Shown: positions 48,943-57,268 of the stretch, one piece after another
How positions within the stretch are numbered: the stretch's first letter is position 1
Layout of the letters: every line of letters starts with the position of its first letter
Origin: Pseudomonas sp. DY-1
Lineage (GTDB): Bacteria > Pseudomonadota > Gammaproteobacteria > Pseudomonadales > Pseudomonadaceae
Direction of reading: 5' to 3'
Length of the DNA: 64,000 nt
NCBI RefSeq assembly: GCF_003626975.1
Contig: NZ_CP032616.1
Location: forward strand, 4,688,001-4,752,000
Position numbers and translations under genes: made by a program
Notes under the pieces: model-generated
What the model was told of the DNA's origin: nothing
Database searches by the model: none
Seen by the model: only the letters and a program-made list of their open reading frames with translations

Positions 48943-49849
48943 GCCGCTGCTTAGCGTTGTCATCCCTACCTACAACTACGCGGGCGTGCTTCCGCGTGCC
49001 GTGGAGTCGGTGCTGGCCCAGGCCACCCCGGAGGTCGAACTCTGGGTCGTGGACGATGGCTCCACCGACGACACCCCGGCAGTCTTCACCGCCCTGAGCC
49101 TGCGCTACGGCGCCGCCTTCCAGGGCGTGCGCCAGGCCAACGCGGGGCCTTCCACAGCCCGCAACAACGGCGTGCAACTGGCCCAGGGACGCTACGTCCT
49201 GCTCCTCGACGCCGATGATGAATTGGCCCCCGGTGTCCTTCCGGGGCTTTGCGAGCGTCTGCGCCGCGAACCCGACGTCGGCCTCTGGCTGGCCGGCCAT
49301 GTTGCCGTCCAGCCCGATGGTCGCGAGCGGGAGCACCCTGCCGACACCGTTCCCGGTGAGCCCGCGCAGCGACTCAAGGACTACCTGCTGGATAAGAAGA
49401 TCGCCCTCGGCCACGGCTCCTGCGTGTTCCTCCGCGAGCTGCTGCTGGAACGGCCCTATCCCGAACACTTGCGCCACAGCGAGGACATTCCGGTCTTTGC
49501 CTATTGCCTGACGCAACGGCAAGTGGTGGTCCTCGACCTGATGCTGGCTCGCATCCACAAGCATCCCGGCAGCCTGCGCCACAACGCCGAAGCCGCTCGG
49601 AAGGTCGGCCTGGCTCTGGTGGACGAAGTCTTCCGCAAGCTCCCGCCCGGTCTGCAGTCGATCAAGCCCGCTTATCGCGCCCAGCGCTGCCTGTCGCTGT
49701 TCCGGACCTGCCTGCTGGCCGGCGACCAGAACGGTGCGCGCGAGTACTACCGCGAAGCGCTGCGCACGGATTGGCGTGTGCTGTTCAAACTGTCGTACAG
49801 CCGCAAGGCCCTGCGCCTCTGGCTGAAATCCAAGAAGAACCCGGTATGA
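48926..49849 (+). CDS. GT2 glycosyltransferase of the LPS core operon
   Basis: A 307-residue GT-A transferase. LLSVVIPTYNYAGVLPRAVE is the nucleotide-binding start, VVDDGSTDDT contains the first conserved Asp group, and LLLDADDE provides the DXD-like metal motif. The C-terminus is basic and may associate with the membrane. It overlaps the carbamoyltransferase end by 17 bp; an alternative ATG two codons later is equally possible. Its donor and acceptor sugars are unknown. I do not recall an obvious counterpart at this exact place in PAO1. Confidence 0.85.
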   Translation: MTMSAKPLLSVVIPTYNYAGVLPRAVESVLAQATPEVELWVVDDGSTDDTPAVFTALSLRYGAAFQGVRQANAGPSTARNNGVQLAQGRYVLLLDADDELAPGVLPGLCERLRREPDVGLWLAGHVAVQPDGREREHPADTVPGEPAQRLKDYLLDKKIALGHGSCVFLRELLLERPYPEHLRHSEDIPVFAYCLTQRQVVVLDLMLARIHKHPGSLRHNAEAARKVGLALVDEVFRKLPPGLQSIKPAYRAQRCLSLFRTCLLAGDQNGAREYYREALRTDWRVLFKLSYSRKALRLWLKSKKNPV

Positions 49850-50988
49850 GCCAGCGCCGTATCAAGGTTCTGCAACTGCAGAACTACTACAACGTCAATG
49901 CCTCCGATCTGGCCGAGCAGATCATCCAGGCCCTGCCGAGCGACCGCTACGAGGTCACTACCGCTTTCTTGCGAGGCCGTCCCGGTCCGGGCGAGCCGGT
50001 GAGCAAGGCTGAGCGCTCGATCTACTTCGGCTACAGCAAGTCAGCTGTCAGCGGCCTGCGCCTGCGTGCCCTCTGGGCCCTCTACCGGCATTGCCGATCC
50101 GAAGGTTATGACGCGGTGATCACTCATCGCTTCAAGCCGGTGAACATGCTGATGTTGCTCAATCGCTGGCTGGGCATTCGTGCGTGCGTCGGCGTTGCCC
50201 ATGGTTTCGGTGAGTACGACCGTTCCTTCCGCTGCTGGGTGGCCCGCCAACTGATGACGCCAGCCTGGCGGCTCGTTGGGGTTTCTCGTGCGGTGCGCGA
50301 TTACCTGATTAATGCTGGCGCGGGATTCACACCTGCCAATACCCGGCAGATCAATAATGCCATCGACATTTCCCGAGCCGAGAGCCTGCAACATCCGCGC
50401 GAAATGGCGCGCGAAATGCTTGGGCTGCCGGCAGATGCCTTCGTGTTCGGTGCAATTGGCCGCCTGGTGCCCGTGAAGGGACACATCCACCTGCTACGAG
50501 CGTTCGCCGAGATCAAGGCTGAATATCCCAATGCTCTGCTTGCGATCATCGGCGAGGGACGTGCGCGACCTGAGCTGGAGGCCGCAGTTGCCGAACTCGG
50601 CCTGCAAGACCGGGCACTGCTGCTGGGAGCCAAGGACGACGCGCTGCAATACGTGCGAGCCTTCGATGCTTTCGTCATGCCCTCCCTGAGCGAGGGATTG
50701 CCGCTGGCCCTGCTGGAGGGCATGAGCGGCCACTTGCCCGTTATCGGCTCGGACATTCCCAGTCTCAAGCCGATCCTGGAAGACTGTGGCGGTCGTATCG
50801 CTCCCGCCGGGCAGCACGTCGAACTTGCCGGGCATTTGCGCGACGTGCTGGCGTTGTCCGCGCAAGAGCGCGCCGCTGAAGGCGAACGCGCTTACCGGTA
50901 TCTGTGCCGAGCCCATTCAATCGAAGATTTCCGCCGCCAGTACCGTGATCTACTGGTGGAGTTACTGGAAGGTAAGCGCAATGAGTGA
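49846..50988 (+). CDS. GT4 glycosyltransferase of the LPS core operon (WapH-like)
   Basis: A 380-residue GT-B transferase. The N-terminal domain starts RIKVLQLQNYYNVNASDLAE. The C-terminal donor domain has GAIGRLVPVKGHIHLLRAFA and the EX7E-type motif in PSLSEGLPLALLEGMSG. It resembles outer-core glucosyltransferases such as WapH, and its position after the carbamoyltransferase supports that. The start overlaps the upstream stop (ATGA). Confidence 0.85.
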   Translation: MSQRRIKVLQLQNYYNVNASDLAEQIIQALPSDRYEVTTAFLRGRPGPGEPVSKAERSIYFGYSKSAVSGLRLRALWALYRHCRSEGYDAVITHRFKPVNMLMLLNRWLGIRACVGVAHGFGEYDRSFRCWVARQLMTPAWRLVGVSRAVRDYLINAGAGFTPANTRQINNAIDISRAESLQHPREMAREMLGLPADAFVFGAIGRLVPVKGHIHLLRAFAEIKAEYPNALLAIIGEGRARPELEAAVAELGLQDRALLLGAKDDALQYVRAFDAFVMPSLSEGLPLALLEGMSGHLPVIGSDIPSLKPILEDCGGRIAPAGQHVELAGHLRDVLALSAQERAAEGERAYRYLCRAHSIEDFRRQYRDLLVELLEGKRNE

Positions 50989-51850
50989 ATCGAAGGATCT
51001 GCCGCTGGTCAGCGTGATCATTTCCTCTTACAACCATGCCGACTACATCGTGGCCGCCATCGAAAGCGTCCTTGCCCAGACCTACCCAAATGTAGAGCTG
51101 CTGGTGGTGGACGACGGTTCCCGTGATGGCAGCGTCGAGCGCATTCGCCGGTTGCAGGAGGTTCACGGTTTCGATTTCGTGGCGCAGGCGAATCAGGGGC
51201 TTGCCCGCACTCTGAACGAGACCATCGCGCGCTCGAAGGGAAGCTTGATCGCACCTTTCGGGTCCGATGACATCATGCTGCCGGAGCGTTTGGCGATCCA
51301 GGTCGCTTACATGGAGGGTAAGCCGGAAGTAGGCATCTGCGCCGGCAACATCCAGCAAATCGATGCTGAAGGAAATCCCTTGTCCAAGCGGGACCGGGAG
51401 CGGCCGTTCCGCCGCCTCGACTTCGATGATGTCTTCACGTCCGCGAAGGATGGTGCCCCCGCCCCCACATTGTTGTTCAGGCGTGAAGCGCTGGAGGCGG
51501 TAGGTGGTTTCGACACCAGTATTCGCCTGGAGGATTTGCTGGTGGCGCTGAACATAACCCACGCGGGCTATTTCATCGATGTGCTTCCGGACGTACTGGC
51601 CAAGTACCGCGTACATGGCGCCAACACGTACAAGAACCGGAGCTTCATGATCGAGACGGTCATGCAGACCTACGCGCGATTCGCCGACCATCCTGCCTAC
51701 CCGGAGGTCTGTGCGAACTTCATCAATTCGATGCTGCTCAAGTGCGCGCGCGACGACAAGCCGCTTGCGCGCGAATTGCTGCGCCAGCTTCCGCTGCGTC
51801 GCTGGAACGCCAAGACACTGCGAGCCTTGGGGCGATTGCTGCTCGGTTAG
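50981..51850 (+). CDS. GT2 glycosyltransferase of the LPS core operon (WapR-like)
   Basis: A 289-residue GT-A transferase with LPLVSVIISSYNHADYIVAA at the start, VVDDGSRDGS, and FGSDDIMLPER carrying the metal-binding acidic pair. It resembles WapR, the rhamnosyltransferase that makes the O-antigen acceptor in P. aeruginosa, and it lies next to waaL as wapR does. That identity is inferred from general resemblance and location. It overlaps the preceding gene by 8 bp and ends the plus-strand operon. Confidence 0.82.
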   Translation: MSESKDLPLVSVIISSYNHADYIVAAIESVLAQTYPNVELLVVDDGSRDGSVERIRRLQEVHGFDFVAQANQGLARTLNETIARSKGSLIAPFGSDDIMLPERLAIQVAYMEGKPEVGICAGNIQQIDAEGNPLSKRDRERPFRRLDFDDVFTSAKDGAPAPTLLFRREALEAVGGFDTSIRLEDLLVALNITHAGYFIDVLPDVLAKYRVHGANTYKNRSFMIETVMQTYARFADHPAYPEVCANFINSMLLKCARDDKPLARELLRQLPLRRWNAKTLRALGRLLLG

Positions 51851-51857
51851 GGCAGGT

Positions 51858-52514
51858 TCAGGGTTGGATGCGGGAAAGGTCGCGGTCGAAGCGGGCCGCA
51901 GCGCTTTTTCCGCAGGTGGTGGAGTAGCCCCTTATCCACGCCGCACGATGCAGTTGCAGCAGCCAGTTGCTGTCTTCCTTGTAGCGCAGAATGTGCTGCA
52001 GGTTGCGTCGCCGCTTCCAGGGGGCAAGTGGGCGGTTCTCGATCTTCATATCCGAGAGATCGATCAGACCGAGTTCACCTTCCGGCAGCTTCAGCACATT
52101 GCCCAGATGCAGTGACCGGAAGTAGACACCCAGCTGGTGGAGCTGGCCGAGAAAGGCGCCGAATTGTTCCACATCCTTTTCCCGCGCTGAATCGTCGAGC
52201 GTGCGCCAGCGGTTGCGCAGCGTGTCTCCCGGTAGTGGTCGGTACTGGACGGCATTGAGCTTGCGGCCAGGAATCAGCATCAGCTCCTCGATCATCGGTG
52301 CGGCGATGCCGAGCTCTCGCAGTCGCTCCGCATTGCGGGCGAAGCGTCGGGCGGGTGGCGACCAGAGGGCAGAAGAGAGCAAGCGCTTGCGCCGGTAGAG
52401 CTTGAGGAAATCGCCATTCGAGAGGCGTGCCACCTTCAGGCCAAGACCATCTTCTTCAATGATATGGGCGCCGAGCAGCAGGGAGTCGAGCTGTGCTTCG
52501 CTCAGGATCTTCAT
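51858..52514 (-). CDS. kinase-fold protein next to waaL, catalytic Asp replaced
   Basis: A 218-residue protein of the InaA/LPS-kinase-like group. The ATP-binding lysine is probably K38 (FLKLYRRK) and E63 is the helix Glu. The catalytic loop reads YFRSLHLGN, where active members have HGDLHxxN, so S134 replaces the catalytic Asp. The metal Asp is kept (D152 in LIDLSD). This replacement may be a fixed trait of the subfamily found beside waaL (PA4998 in PAO1, from memory). It overlaps the waaL stop by ATGA and ends 7 bp from the convergent glycosyltransferase. Confidence 0.8.
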   Translation of the reverse strand: MKILSEAQLDSLLLGAHIIEEDGLGLKVARLSNGDFLKLYRRKRLLSSALWSPPARRFARNAERLRELGIAAPMIEELMLIPGRKLNAVQYRPLPGDTLRNRWRTLDDSAREKDVEQFGAFLGQLHQLGVYFRSLHLGNVLKLPEGELGLIDLSDMKIENRPLAPWKRRRNLQHILRYKEDSNWLLQLHRAAWIRGYSTTCGKSAAARFDRDLSRIQP

Positions 52515-53683
52515 TGCTTTTCCAGGGCTCGTTGGCTGATGGACAGTGCGGCGACCAGCGAGAGCGGAATCCAGATCAGGAACCAGCTCTCGTTGGGACG
52601 CGAGAGGAAGCTGCTGCCCTCGGTAAGGCCGGCGGCGAGTCCATAGATGACCAGGGCCGAAGCAATCTTGAAACCACCGTGCTGGCGTTGGCTGAAGCAG
52701 CGCCAGAGGCCGCAGCCGTACATCACCACCCAGAATAGAAGCCCGACAAGCCCCAGTTCGAGCATTACGGCGATCTCAACATTGTGCGGGTCGCTCATGC
52801 TCAGGCCGAGGCCCTCGGCATGGAAGGTGAAGCGACTGTCATAGCCGTAGCCAAGCCAGAGATGTTGTGCTGCCTGACCGAGCGCATTACTCCAGAGCTG
52901 CGGGCGGAAGGAGACCCCGCGCTGCAGTAGTAGATCTGGAAGTGTCAGGAAGCTCACCAAGGCAAGGACGCTTCCTGCAGCCATGAGATAGACGCTTCGG
53001 CGCGGTGCCATAATGAGCATCCAGATGCTCATTATGGCAAGCGCCATCAGCGGTGTGCGGGAGCCAGTTGCCATCAGGGCCGCCAGTAGTGGCAGGCATA
53101 GAAGTACCGAGATCCAGTCGCGACGGACGTCCCGCGTCAGCCACACGGCAATCCAGTAGGCGCAGAACATGCCGAATACGTGCGACGTCAGCAGTGAATT
53201 GCGCAGTGCTCCAACGCCAATTAGACGCCAGTCCGGTGGTGGGGCCGTGGCGTAGATGACCAAGTTGACTAGCGCGGCCAGTGATGCAACCGCGGCCCCC
53301 ACTTTCAGTGCCTTGAGAAGCAGCTCTTGATCTTCCAGGGCAATCAACGTGCAGCCTGCAAAGAGCATGAATACGTACAGCGGGCGTTTGCCAAGCCCGC
53401 CGCGCTCAACGTCAGTTCCCGACCAGCTCAGGCTTAGCAGGAGCCAAGCGGCAAAGAGCAGGAAGGCAATCAGCATCGGCTCACGAGCCAGGGTACCCAG
53501 CTTGCGCGGGCGGTGGATGAGAGCCAGCAGCGCAGGGACGGCGACCATGCCGTAAAACACCTTGGTGTAGAGGCTGCCATTGGGCAACCAGAACAGCCCG
53601 GTGAGCAGTGCCAGGTATCCCAGCACGAGCCAGCGATTGATGATGAAGTGAGAGATCGAAGGCGCTGAAAGCCTGGGGAACAT
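52511..53683 (-). CDS. waaL: O-antigen ligase
   Basis: A 390-residue polytopic membrane protein with about eleven to twelve hydrophobic segments and one larger periplasmic loop near residues 240-310. It contains the ligase signature SMSDPHNVEIAVMLELGLVG, where the His is the residue needed for glycan transfer in related ligases. It joins undecaprenyl-linked O antigen to lipid A-core on the periplasmic side. The start is uncertain: the ATG at 53683 lacks a strong ribosome site, and an ATG at 53734 would give 407 residues. The frame remains open to 53812, where it would overlap msbA, which transcribes the other way. Confidence 0.9.
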   Translation of the reverse strand: MFPRLSAPSISHFIINRWLVLGYLALLTGLFWLPNGSLYTKVFYGMVAVPALLALIHRPRKLGTLAREPMLIAFLLFAAWLLLSLSWSGTDVERGGLGKRPLYVFMLFAGCTLIALEDQELLLKALKVGAAVASLAALVNLVIYATAPPPDWRLIGVGALRNSLLTSHVFGMFCAYWIAVWLTRDVRRDWISVLLCLPLLAALMATGSRTPLMALAIMSIWMLIMAPRRSVYLMAAGSVLALVSFLTLPDLLLQRGVSFRPQLWSNALGQAAQHLWLGYGYDSRFTFHAEGLGLSMSDPHNVEIAVMLELGLVGLLFWVVMYGCGLWRCFSQRQHGGFKIASALVIYGLAAGLTEGSSFLSRPNESWFLIWIPLSLVAALSISQRALEKQ

Positions 53684-53810
53684 AGGAATGGACTGCACTG
53701 TGTGAACCGATGCTTCACGGCAAAAGGCCGGCATTTTAGCATCCGCGAATAGGGGTGGGTTCCTCTGTGATAAGCTTTGCAACCTTTCGACAAAGTCGAC
53801 GCGTGAGCGC

Positions 53811-55637
53811 ATGTCCGATCAGCACCCTGAAGCCTCCCGGCCCTCCAGCCTCAAGATTTACCTCCGTTTGCTGGGCTATGTTCGTCCTTACACCGGGATG
53901 TTCCTGGTCAGCATCATCGGCTACATCATCTTCGCTTCGACCCAGCCGATGCTGGCGGGCATCCTCAAGTATTTCGTGGATGGCCTGAGCAATCCGAATG
54001 CCGTCCTGTTCCCTGACGTTGCCTACCTCCGCGACCTGAAACTGCTGCAGGCGGTGCCGCTGCTGATCATCCTCATCGCCGCCTGGCAGGGGCTCGGTTC
54101 GTACCTGGGCAACTACTTCCTTGCCAGAGTTTCTCTCGGCCTGGTGCATGACCTGCGTCTTGCCCTGTTCAATAGCCTGCTGGCCTTGCCGAACCGCTAT
54201 TTCGACAGCCACAACTCCGGGCACCTGATCTCGCGCATCACTTTCAACGTGACCATGGTCACCGGCGCGGCCACCGATGCGATCAAGGTGGTTATCCGCG
54301 AAGGCCTGACCGTGGTCTTCCTGTTCGGTTACCTGCTGTGGATGAACTGGAAGCTGACGCTTGTGATGGTTGCCATCCTGCCGCTTATCGCCCTGATGGT
54401 GAGCAGCGCCAGCAAGAAATTCCGCAAGCAGAGCAAGAAGATCCAAGTGGCCATGGGGGATGTCACCCATGTGGCTTCCGAAACCATCCAGGGCTACCGG
54501 GTGGTGCGCAGTTTCGGTGGCGAGGCTTACGAGTCCGGCCGGTTCAGGACCGCCAGCGAGGACAATACCCGCAAGCAGCTCAGAATGACCAAGACCTCGG
54601 CTGTCTATACCCCGATGCTGCAGCTGGTGATCTACACCGCGATGGCTGCGCTCATGTTCCTCGTGCTCTTCCTGCGCGGTGATGCCAGCGCTGGTGACCT
54701 GGTGGCTTACATCACTGCTGCCGGCCTGTTGCCGAAACCGATCCGCCAGCTTTCCGAGGTCAGCTCCACTGTGCAGCGCGGCGTCGCCGGTGCGGAAAGC
54801 ATCTTCGAGCAACTGGATGAAGAGACTGAGGTGGACCGCGGCTCCGTCGAACGGGAGCGCGTCAGCGGCCGTCTGGAAGTACGCAATCTCAGCTTCCAGT
54901 ACCCCGGCACCGACAAACCGGTGCTGCAGGACATCAGCTTCGAGGCCCAGCCGGGCCAGATGGTCGCCCTGGTAGGGCGTTCCGGCAGCGGCAAGTCCAC
55001 GCTGGCCAACCTGATTCCGCGCTTCTACCACCACGAGCAGGGGCAGATCCTGTTGGATGGCGTGGACATCGAGGAATATCGCCTTCGCAATCTGCGTCGA
55101 CATATCGCCCTGGTGACACAGCAGGTAACGCTGTTCAACGACTCGGTGGCCAACAACATCGCCTATGGCGATCTTGCCGGCGCGCCGCGCGAGGACGTCG
55201 AGCGGGCCGCTGAGGCCGCCTACGCCAAGGAGTTCGTCGACAAGCTTCCCCAGGGCTTCGACACAGAAGTCGGGGAAAACGGTGTGCTGTTGTCCGGTGG
55301 CCAGCGCCAGCGTCTGGCGATTGCACGGGCTCTGCTGAAGAACGCTCCAGTGCTGGTGCTGGATGAAGCCACCTCGGCCCTCGACACCGAGTCCGAGCGG
55401 CACATCCAGGCCGCCCTGGACCGCGTGATGGACGGCCGCACTACGCTGGTCATCGCCCACCGGTTGTCCACCATCGAAAAGGCGGACCTGATCCTGGTCA
55501 TGGATCAGGGACGCATCGTCGAGCGTGGCAACCACGCGGAACTGCTGGCGATGAACGGCTACTATGCCCGGCTCCATGCCAATCAGTTCGCCGAAGAGGC
55601 TCAGCCGGAAGCGAGCTGGGCCGCGAGCGGGGGATAG
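53811..55637 (+). CDS. msbA: lipid A-core flippase, ABC transporter
   Basis: MsbA (608 aa) is a half-size ABC exporter that flips lipid A-core across the inner membrane as a homodimer. Six transmembrane segments fall in residues 20-330. The nucleotide-binding domain carries Walker A GRSGSGKST (about 388-396), signature LSGGQRQR (about 492), Walker B VLVLDEATSALD (about 515) and the H-loop in VIAHRLST. It is divergent from waaL and upstream of hldE, so precursor synthesis, export and ligation are adjacent. Confidence 0.96.
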   Translation: MSDQHPEASRPSSLKIYLRLLGYVRPYTGMFLVSIIGYIIFASTQPMLAGILKYFVDGLSNPNAVLFPDVAYLRDLKLLQAVPLLIILIAAWQGLGSYLGNYFLARVSLGLVHDLRLALFNSLLALPNRYFDSHNSGHLISRITFNVTMVTGAATDAIKVVIREGLTVVFLFGYLLWMNWKLTLVMVAILPLIALMVSSASKKFRKQSKKIQVAMGDVTHVASETIQGYRVVRSFGGEAYESGRFRTASEDNTRKQLRMTKTSAVYTPMLQLVIYTAMAALMFLVLFLRGDASAGDLVAYITAAGLLPKPIRQLSEVSSTVQRGVAGAESIFEQLDEETEVDRGSVERERVSGRLEVRNLSFQYPGTDKPVLQDISFEAQPGQMVALVGRSGSGKSTLANLIPRFYHHEQGQILLDGVDIEEYRLRNLRRHIALVTQQVTLFNDSVANNIAYGDLAGAPREDVERAAEAAYAKEFVDKLPQGFDTEVGENGVLLSGGQRQRLAIARALLKNAPVLVLDEATSALDTESERHIQAALDRVMDGRTTLVIAHRLSTIEKADLILVMDQGRIVERGNHAELLAMNGYYARLHANQFAEEAQPEASWAASGG

Positions 55638-55680
55638 CCATCACCCCCGCGCCCCTCAAGCGGTTCCGATGCTCCCGGGT

Positions 55681-55712
55681 AGGTCAGGCCAACTGACCTG
55701 CTATGGTATGAT
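55681..55712 (+). promoter_or_regulatory. possible hldE promoter with inverted repeat
   Basis: AGGTCA (55681-55686) and TGACCT (55694-55699) form a 6-bp inverted repeat just upstream of TGGTATGAT, which resembles an extended -10 element (TATGAT at 55707-55712). There is no good -35. This would give hldE a promoter separate from msbA. Confidence 0.3.
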
Positions 55713-55741
55713 CCGCGCCGATTTTGACGTCCGGAGACTCC

Positions 55742-57163
55742 ATGAAACTGTCCATGCCCCGATTCGATCAGGCCCCCGTTCTGGTGGTGGGCGACGTCAT
55801 GCTTGACCGGTACTGGCATGGCGGCACCTCGCGCATCTCCCCCGAGGCCCCGGTTCCCGTGGTCAAGGTAGAGCAGATCGAGGATCGTCCCGGCGGCGCC
55901 GCGAACGTTGCGCTGAACATCGCGGCACTTGGCGCCCCTGCCATGCTGGTGGGTATCACCGGCGCCGACGAAGCGGCAGACAGCCTGAGCGACAGCCTCA
56001 ACGCTGCAGGCGTGGACGTGCATTTCCAGCGCCTTGCCGAGCAGCCGACCATCGTCAAACTGCGCGTCATGAGCCGTCACCAGCAACTGCTGCGCATGGA
56101 CTTCGAAGAAGCCTTCGGTACCGACACCGAGGCGCTGGCGGCACAAGTCGAGCGCTTGCTGCCCCAGGCCAGGGTCCTGGTGCTGTCCGACTATGGAAAG
56201 GGCGCACTGAAGAACCACCAGGTGCTGATCCAGGCCGCACGCCAACGCGGCGTGCCGGTACTGGCGGACCCGAAGGGAAAGGACTTCAGCATTTACCGTG
56301 GTGCGAGCCTGATCACCCCGAATCTCAATGAGTTCGAAGCCATCGTCGGCGGCTGTGCCGATGAGGCGGAGCTGGTCGCCAAGGGCGCGGCGCTGATGCA
56401 GGAACTGGAGCTGGGAGCCTTGCTGGTCACACGTGGCGAGCATGGCATGACCCTGCTGCGTCCTGGTCATTCCGCGTTGCACCTGCCGGCCCGCGCCCGC
56501 GAAGTGTTCGATGTCACCGGCGCCGGCGACACCGTGATATCCACCCTGGCCGCCGCCCTGGCCGCGGGCGAAGAACTGCCGCAGGCCGTGGCGCTCGCCA
56601 ACCTCGCCGCAGGCATCGTTGTCGGCAAACTGGGCACCGCCGCCATCAGTGCTCCGGAATTGCGCCGTGCTGTGCAGCGCGAGCAGGGTTCCGAACGTGG
56701 TGTGCTGAGCCTGGACCAGTTGCTGCTGGCCATCGAGGATGCCCGCGCCCACGGCGAGAAGATCGTCTTCACCAACGGCTGCTTCGACATCCTCCATGCC
56801 GGCCACGTGACCTACCTGGAACAGGCCCGCGCGCAAGGCGATCGCCTGGTGCTGGCGGTCAATGGCGATGCGTCGGTCAGCCGCCTCAAGGGGCCGGGCC
56901 GTCCGATCAACAGTGTCGAGCGCCGCATGGCTGTGCTGGCTGGCCTGGGCGCGGTGGATTGGGTCGTCAGCTTCCCCGAGGACACCCCGGAGCGCCTGCT
57001 CGGCCAGGTCAAGCCAGATGTCCTGGTGAAGGGTGGCGACTACGGCATCGACCAGGTGGTAGGTGCCGATATCGTGCGCGCCTACGGTGGAGAGGTGAGG
57101 GTGCTCGGTTTGGTGGAAAACAGCTCCACCACAGCGATCGTCGAGAAAATCCGCAGCAAGTGA
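55742..57163 (+). CDS. hldE: bifunctional heptose-7-phosphate kinase / heptose-1-phosphate adenylyltransferase
   Basis: HldE (473 aa) carries out two steps toward ADP-heptose, the donor for WaaC and WaaF. The N-terminal ribokinase-like domain (1 to about 315) has [16 protein letters not shown] and the anion-hole motif DVTGAGDTV. The C-terminal cytidylyltransferase-fold domain begins at about 340 with [17 protein letters not shown], where HAGH is the catalytic HxGH. Length and domain order match the E. coli enzyme. The start at 55742 gives the standard N-terminus. Confidence 0.97.
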   Translation: MKLSMPRFDQAPVLVVGDVMLDRYWHGGTSRISPEAPVPVVKVEQIEDRPGGAANVALNIAALGAPAMLVGITGADEAADSLSDSLNAAGVDVHFQRLAEQPTIVKLRVMSRHQQLLRMDFEEAFGTDTEALAAQVERLLPQARVLVLSDYGKGALKNHQVLIQAARQRGVPVLADPKGKDFSIYRGASLITPNLNEFEAIVGGCADEAELVAKGAALMQELELGALLVTRGEHGMTLLRPGHSALHLPARAREVFDVTGAGDTVISTLAAALAAGEELPQAVALANLAAGIVVGKLGTAAISAPELRRAVQREQGSERGVLSLDQLLLAIEDARAHGEKIVFTNGCFDILHAGHVTYLEQARAQGDRLVLAVNGDASVSRLKGPGRPINSVERRMAVLAGLGAVDWVVSFPEDTPERLLGQVKPDVLVKGGDYGIDQVVGADIVRAYGGEVRVLGLVENSSTTAIVEKIRSK

Positions 57164-57171
57164 TCCCGTCC

Positions 57172-57191
57172 GACTGGCAACTCTGCCAGTC
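57172..57191 (+). terminator. hairpin after hldE
   Basis: GACTGGCA (57172-57179) and TGCCAGTC (57184-57191) make a perfect 8-bp stem with an ACTC loop 9 bases after the hldE stop. There is no T run, so termination may be weak. Confidence 0.4.
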
Positions 57192-57268
57192 ACAGATGTC
57201 GGCCCGGTCATAGGCGTCCGGGTCGATGCCGAACATCATCCCGGCATCCTCATCCTGCATGGAGTGCG

